Source: Desulfomonile sp. (GTDB lineage: Bacteria > Desulfobacterota > Desulfomonilia > Desulfomonilales > Desulfomonilaceae). Taken from it: 10,000 nt of DNA. The DNA lies in the NCBI GenBank assembly GCA_020216785.1, contig JAIWNO010000060.1:1-10000 (forward strand), written 5' to 3'. The notes under the pieces are model-generated. The model did not search any database. It was not told where the DNA came from and saw only the letters and a program-made list of their open reading frames with translations. The position numbers and the translations under genes are program-made. Below, piece after piece: positions 6,822 to 10,000 of this stretch. Position 1 is the stretch's first letter. The number at the start of each line of letters is the position of its first letter.

Positions 6822-7697
6822 TCAGGGCTTTTTTTCGGCCTTTTCCGGCGGCGACCCGAACAGGATGATCGAAGGCTTGTTCTTGAGCATCTTGGTGAGG
6901 TCCACCAGGTTGTCAGCACTCCGATCGAGCTTCTGGCTGAGCCTGTTGATACTGATATCGGTCCTATGGATCATCTGGTCGAGGCTCCGCGCGGTTCCGG
7001 TTATTTCTTGAAGGAATTCCGATGACTTGTCAAGCGTCGTACCCACCCGTTTCCCCAGGGACATTCGGTCAAGCTCATCATTGACGCGCTTGGACGCCTT
7101 CTTGATTTGCTGAATCGTTTCCGCGGTTTCTGCTCCGATGTCCTGCACTTTGGGGTCCGCCAGTATGCGGTCCAGACGTGCCGACACATTGAGCAGGTGC
7201 GCGGAGATACGCTCCAGATCCACGCCCCGCACTTTTCGGAAGATCGTGTCGAGTGCGTCGCCGAATTCCCGGATCTCCGACGGATAAGTCGTAATCACCG
7301 GATAGCGCGGCTGGAATTCCAATTGGGGAGGGTCGCGGCGAAGGGGGGGCTCATAGCGGTCCATCTCGAGGTATTTCATCCCCGTGATGCCGAGGAGACT
7401 TATCTTGATGCCGAGGTCCTCTGACACGCGAAAGCTCTTGTCCAGATTCATGACTACCTCGACAAGCTGCGCATCCGGCGCCATGCGAATGCTGTCGACC
7501 CGCCCTACGTTCACTCCCCGGAACTTCACCGCACTGTCGGGCTCAAGACCCTGGACGCTCTCGTTGAAGTACGCCACTACTTTTTGAGTCGGCGAAAAGT
7601 AGCGTCCCGCCCCAAGCCAGATCAGTAGCCCGGACCCGAGGAGAAGGCTCACCACGACGAAGAGCCCGATCTTGAACTTCTGCGCCTGCCCGGCCAT
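6822..7697 (-). CDS. mlaD: MlaD-type MCE-domain protein with long helical C-terminal tail
   Basis: This 291-residue inner-membrane substrate-binding component of an Mla-type phospholipid transporter faces the periplasm. There is a short cytoplasmic N-terminus, one transmembrane helix at about 8-30 (FKIGLFVVVSLLLGSGLLIW), and a single MCE domain at about 39-114 (V.AYF..S.QGLEPDSAVKFRGV.VG.V, ending LLGITGMKYLEM). From about 137 to 273 the sequence is helical with heptad-like spacing, and it ends in the NKPS..LFG.PP motif common in MlaD-type proteins. E. coli MlaD is about 183 residues, so the tail is a large addition. GTG at 7721 is the furthest upstream start, but ATG at 7697 follows GGCGGGGAA at suitable distance and is 27 bases after the mlaF stop, so I chose it. 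MCE proteins form hexameric rings through which lipid passes. Confidence 0.92.
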   Translation of the reverse strand: MAGQAQKFKIGLFVVVSLLLGSGLLIWLGAGRYFSPTQKVVAYFNESVQGLEPDSAVKFRGVNVGRVDSIRMAPDAQLVEVVMNLDKSFRVSEDLGIKISLLGITGMKYLEMDRYEPPLRRDPPQLEFQPRYPVITTYPSEIREFGDALDTIFRKVRGVDLERISAHLLNVSARLDRILADPKVQDIGAETAETIQQIKKASKRVNDELDRMSLGKRVGTTLDKSSEFLQEITGTARSLDQMIHRTDISINRLSQKLDRSADNLVDLTKMLKNKPSIILFGSPPEKAEKKP

Positions 7698-7724
7698 CTT
7701 ATTCCCCGCCTTGCCCAGCACCTG

Positions 7725-8507
7725 TCAAACGGGCGCTCTCATGAAGAAGTCCCGCACTCGCGCATCGTTCGAGGAAGCAAGCTCCGCAGGACTTCCCTGT
7801 GCGATAAGGGTGCGCTCATCGCGGTCGAGCATGATCACCCGGTCCGCAACAGCGAGCACGCTCGCAAGTTCGTGGGTAACGATTACTACGGTCGTTCCAA
7901 GACTCTTGTTGATCTCCAGGATCAATCGGTCAAGCTGGGCGCTGGTTACCGGGTCCAAACCTGCGGACGGCTCATCGAAGAAAAGGATCTTCGGGTCCAG
8001 CGCCATTGCTCGAGCCAACGCCGCACGCTTCTGCATACCGCCGCTCAGCTCTGCGGGCAGGTGACTCTCGAATCCGGCGAGTCCGACTTGCGTGAGCTTC
8101 AGCCGCACGATGTGCTCGATGGTCTCCTCCGGGAGATCGGTTTGCTGACGCAGGGGCAACGCGACATTCTCGGCGATGGTCATTGAACTGAAGAGCGCAC
8201 CTGACTGAAACAGCACGCCAATCTTGCGCAGAAAGCGCTCCGACCCGATGTCGCCGATGAGTACCACTCGGTCGCCATCCAGGAACACTTCACCCGATTT
8301 CGGCTCCACAAGCCCCATAAGGACTTTGAACAGTGTCGTCTTTCCGCAGCCTGAGCGCCCCAGAATGGCGAAGATCTCACCCTCGTACACGTCGAACGAC
8401 ACATCATTCACGATAATGGCGTCCCCGTATCCCGCGGTTACGCGTCTTGCAGAAACGATAACAGCACGATCCCCATGGGAATGTCGCCCTTGCTTTGTGT
8501 TATACAG
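7725..8507 (-). CDS. mlaF: MlaF-type lipid transporter ATP-binding protein (probable CTG start)
   Basis: This is the cytoplasmic ABC ATPase that powers the MlaE permease. With the CTG start at 8507 it is 260 residues, normal for MlaF. Motifs are: A-loop region TAGYGD around residue 27, Walker A GRSGCGKT at 50-57, Q-loop Gln101, signature LSGGM at 154-158, Walker B ILFFDEP at 174-180 with Glu179, and H-loop His212 in VTHE. The first ATG, GTG or TTG in this frame is GTG at 8411. Starting there would delete the first beta-strand and A-loop, although family-like sequence (RAVIVSARRVTAGYGDAIIV) continues upstream. CTG at 8507 lies nine bases after AAGGAG. The alternative is a one-base loss in the GGGG after the out-of-frame ATG at 8477; a fifth G would give MGDRAVIVSARR. 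The 3' end is 27 bases before mlaD. Function is secure; the start is not. Confidence 0.9.
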   Translation of the reverse strand: MYNTKQGRHSHGDRAVIVSARRVTAGYGDAIIVNDVSFDVYEGEIFAILGRSGCGKTTLFKVLMGLVEPKSGEVFLDGDRVVLIGDIGSERFLRKIGVLFQSGALFSSMTIAENVALPLRQQTDLPEETIEHIVRLKLTQVGLAGFESHLPAELSGGMQKRAALARAMALDPKILFFDEPSAGLDPVTSAQLDRLILEINKSLGTTVVIVTHELASVLAVADRVIMLDRDERTLIAQGSPAELASSNDARVRDFFMRAPV

Positions 8508-8516
8508 GGGTCAGAT

Positions 8517-8522
8517 CTCCTT
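8517..8522 (-). promoter_or_regulatory. Strong Shine-Dalgarno site AAGGAG upstream of the mlaF CTG codon
   Basis: On the leftward strand AAGGAG (8522-8517) is followed by nine bases (ATCTGACCC) and then CTG at 8507-8505, the first start-like codon after an in-frame TGA (8513-8511). It is among the best ribosome-site matches seen upstream of the leftward genes, and no ATG, GTG or TTG lies at usable spacing. It supports CTG as the mlaF start. Confidence 0.5.
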
Positions 8523-8585
8523 GCGACTTTCGAACTTCGTTTTACGCGACCGCGTCGATTGCTGCGGTATTCCGGCGCCGCTCCA

Positions 8586-9818
8586 TTAAATGAAGCGCAC
8601 GTAATGAAACAGCATCGAGAATATCGCATCCGTGACCACAATGACGAACACAGATGTCACTACCGCCGACGTGACCGCAGACCCGACACTTTCCGCGCCG
8701 CCCCTCACCTGGAACCCGCGAAGGCACCCGATCATGGCCACCTCTACTCCGTACGCGAAGCTTTTGGTGAGACCCTTCAAGACATCGCTTACCTCGAGGA
8801 CCTTTTGAACCTGATTGAAGTATGTGGTCGGCGTGATGTCCAGCGAGGATGCCGCCACGATGCAGCCGCCTGCGACACCCACAATGTCGGCAAACAGCGT
8901 GAGACAAGGTGAGATCAATGCTACGGCCAGGACTCTCGGTGTGACGAGATACCGAATTGGGTCAATTGCCATGACGCTCAGGGCATCGATCTCCTCAGTG
9001 ACTCGCATCGTCCCGATATGCGCGGCGAAGGCCGCCCCCGAACGCCCCGCGATAATGATCGCGGTGAGCAAAGGCCCCATTTCCACACAGATGGACACGC
9101 TTACCAGGTCCGCCACAAAGATATTGGCGCCGAATTTCCTGAGCTGAATCGCCGCTTGAAATGCGAGAATCGCACCCATAAGAAAACTCAGCGAAGTTAC
9201 GATGGGCACTGCGTCCGTGCCGGCTTTCTCCAGGAGCCTCCAGAACCCGTCCCAGCGTGCGGTCCTCGGACGGGTCAAGTCCTTCGCGAGCGCCACGGCT
9301 GACGCCCCGATGAACGTGAGGATATCACGGCCGGTCATGAGCACTTGCTCGGTGCCCTCTCCGACCTGAACAAGGACGCCCGGCTCACCGCGAGGAGCCA
9401 GAACGCACGCGGGCGCGTAATGATCAAAATCCACGAGGTCGAGAAGGCGCCGGATCTCGGGTCTCGTACGCGCCACGCGGAAGCGATTACCCATCATGTG
9501 ACATTTCTGCCTGACCTCGATGAGGATCGCAACTCCCGAACTGTCAAAATATTCGACCTCGCTGAGGTCGAGCGCAACGTTCCTCAAAGGCTCAGCCGCG
9601 ATGGCCGAGAGGATGGCTTCCAGCACCTGCCGGGCGTTTTCCATCCGCACCACGCCGAAGAGCCCGAAATGAAGCTCATCGAAAGACTTGCTCAGCAGCT
9701 TGACTTCAAAGCCGCTTCCCGAAGAGCCGGAGAATGGTGGCGGAGCCGTCCCCTTCGCGGCATCGCGAGGCAGACTATTGTCGTCAGTTTGAGCCACTGA
9801 TTCCGAAGCTTCGTCCAT
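8586..9818 (-). CDS. mlaE: MlaE-type lipid transporter permease with fused N-terminal STAS (MlaB-like) domain
   Basis: This 410-residue fusion is numbered here from ATG 9818; a GTG one codon earlier (9821) is equally possible. Residues 1-37 are a low-complexity Ser/Pro-rich leader. Residues about 45-140 form a STAS domain (F.G.V.ME.A, NVALDLSEVEYFDSSGVAIL), with DSSG at 92-95. The remainder is the MlaE permease domain: an interfacial helix region, then several transmembrane helices and the family core EMGPLLTAIIIAGRSGAAFAAHIGTM at about 246-271, EEIDAL and the PR.LA motif near 294. In E. coli the STAS protein MlaB is separate and binds MlaF; fusion puts it permanently on the permease. MlaE dimers move phospholipid between the MCE ring and the inner membrane. 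The gene is first of the operon mlaE-mlaF-mlaD-lipoprotein, and mlaF follows after about 78 bases. Confidence 0.94.
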   Translation of the reverse strand: MDEASESVAQTDDNSLPRDAAKGTAPPPFSGSSGSGFEVKLLSKSFDELHFGLFGVVRMENARQVLEAILSAIAAEPLRNVALDLSEVEYFDSSGVAILIEVRQKCHMMGNRFRVARTRPEIRRLLDLVDFDHYAPACVLAPRGEPGVLVQVGEGTEQVLMTGRDILTFIGASAVALAKDLTRPRTARWDGFWRLLEKAGTDAVPIVTSLSFLMGAILAFQAAIQLRKFGANIFVADLVSVSICVEMGPLLTAIIIAGRSGAAFAAHIGTMRVTEEIDALSVMAIDPIRYLVTPRVLAVALISPCLTLFADIVGVAGGCIVAASSLDITPTTYFNQVQKVLEVSDVLKGLTKSFAYGVEVAMIGCLRGFQVRGGAESVGSAVTSAVVTSVFVIVVTDAIFSMLFHYVRFI

Positions 9819-9836
9819 CACCTGAACCGCAAAACT

Positions 9837-9851
9837 TCACTTTGTAAGTGA
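9837..9851. promoter_or_regulatory. Palindrome TCACTT-TGT-AAGTGA just upstream of mlaE, possible operator
   Basis: Perfect 6-bp arms TCACTT (9837-9842) and AAGTGA (9846-9851) flank three bases and end about 16 bases before the mlaE start. Position and symmetry suit a repressor site or a hairpin near the ribosome site. I see no convincing sigma-70 promoter in the remaining 150 bases to the window edge, and no gene there. Confidence 0.3.
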
Positions 9852-10000
9852 GACACACGCGGGATCGGCCCGTTTCGCCTGCCACGATCTCAGCCTGAAT
9901 ACGCGGCGAGAAACCTTGATTCCGCGAGCGCTGCACGACTACTTGGCCACAGGTACTAGCGCAAAGAGGCCCGCGAAGCAACATGCGGGAAACGTTGTCC

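Noticed and set aside
9951..9980. TTGCTT and TAGTAC 17 bases apart as a promoter for mlaE
   Set aside because: Each hexamer matches only three of six consensus positions, so this is no better than background.
9784..9984. 66-codon leftward frame upstream of mlaE
   Set aside because: It overlaps the mlaE start in another frame and has Arg/Cys/Gly-rich composition and no family resemblance.

Overview
The window reads as ordinary chromosome from a moderately GC-rich, diderm (Gram-negative) bacterium. A SurA-like periplasmic chaperone, an Mla-type lipid transporter and an outer-membrane-type auxiliary lipoprotein all require an outer membrane. The gene set (mfd next to a SurA-like isomerase, STAS-fused MlaE, GlgC, a stand-alone receiver) would suit a Desulfobacterota-type lineage or a neighbour such as Nitrospirota or NC10. 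That placement is a guess from gene content, and no marker here settles it. Nine protein genes are supported. I see no RNA genes, mobile elements, CRISPR arrays or prophage.

Layout. Positions 1-3104 are transcribed rightward: the 3' end of mfd (transcription-repair coupling), a secreted single-parvulin SurA-like isomerase, then mreB. All rightward-strand genes end at about 3104. The rest is transcribed leftward, and the two blocks converge across 15 bases holding a perfect 7-bp inverted repeat. Read in their own direction of transcription, the leftward genes form three groups. The first is the lipid-transport operon mlaE (with an N-terminal STAS domain), mlaF, mlaD and a PqiC-like lipoprotein (9821 to 5994). 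The second is a receiver-only response regulator whose stop overlaps the start of glgC (5740 to 4146). The third is an alpha/beta hydrolase (3896 to 3120).

How the genes work together. The Mla block should make an inner-membrane ABC motor (MlaE plus MlaF, with the STAS domain in the role of MlaB), a membrane-anchored MCE ring with a long helical tail (MlaD), and an envelope lipoprotein. Together these would move phospholipid between the membranes. The receiver-glgC pair suggests translational coupling of a phosphorelay protein to the committed step of glycogen synthesis. The mfd-isomerase-mreB block combines DNA repair, outer-membrane protein folding and cell shape, with no obvious shared pathway.

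The observation most worth a second look is the start of mlaF. The conserved N-terminus, including the likely A-loop tyrosine, is encoded upstream of the first ATG/GTG/TTG codon in that frame. It can be reached only from a CTG codon that sits behind a strong Shine-Dalgarno AAGGAG, or through a one-base frameshift. I do not see a clearly novel multi-gene system; most of the window is housekeeping and envelope biology.
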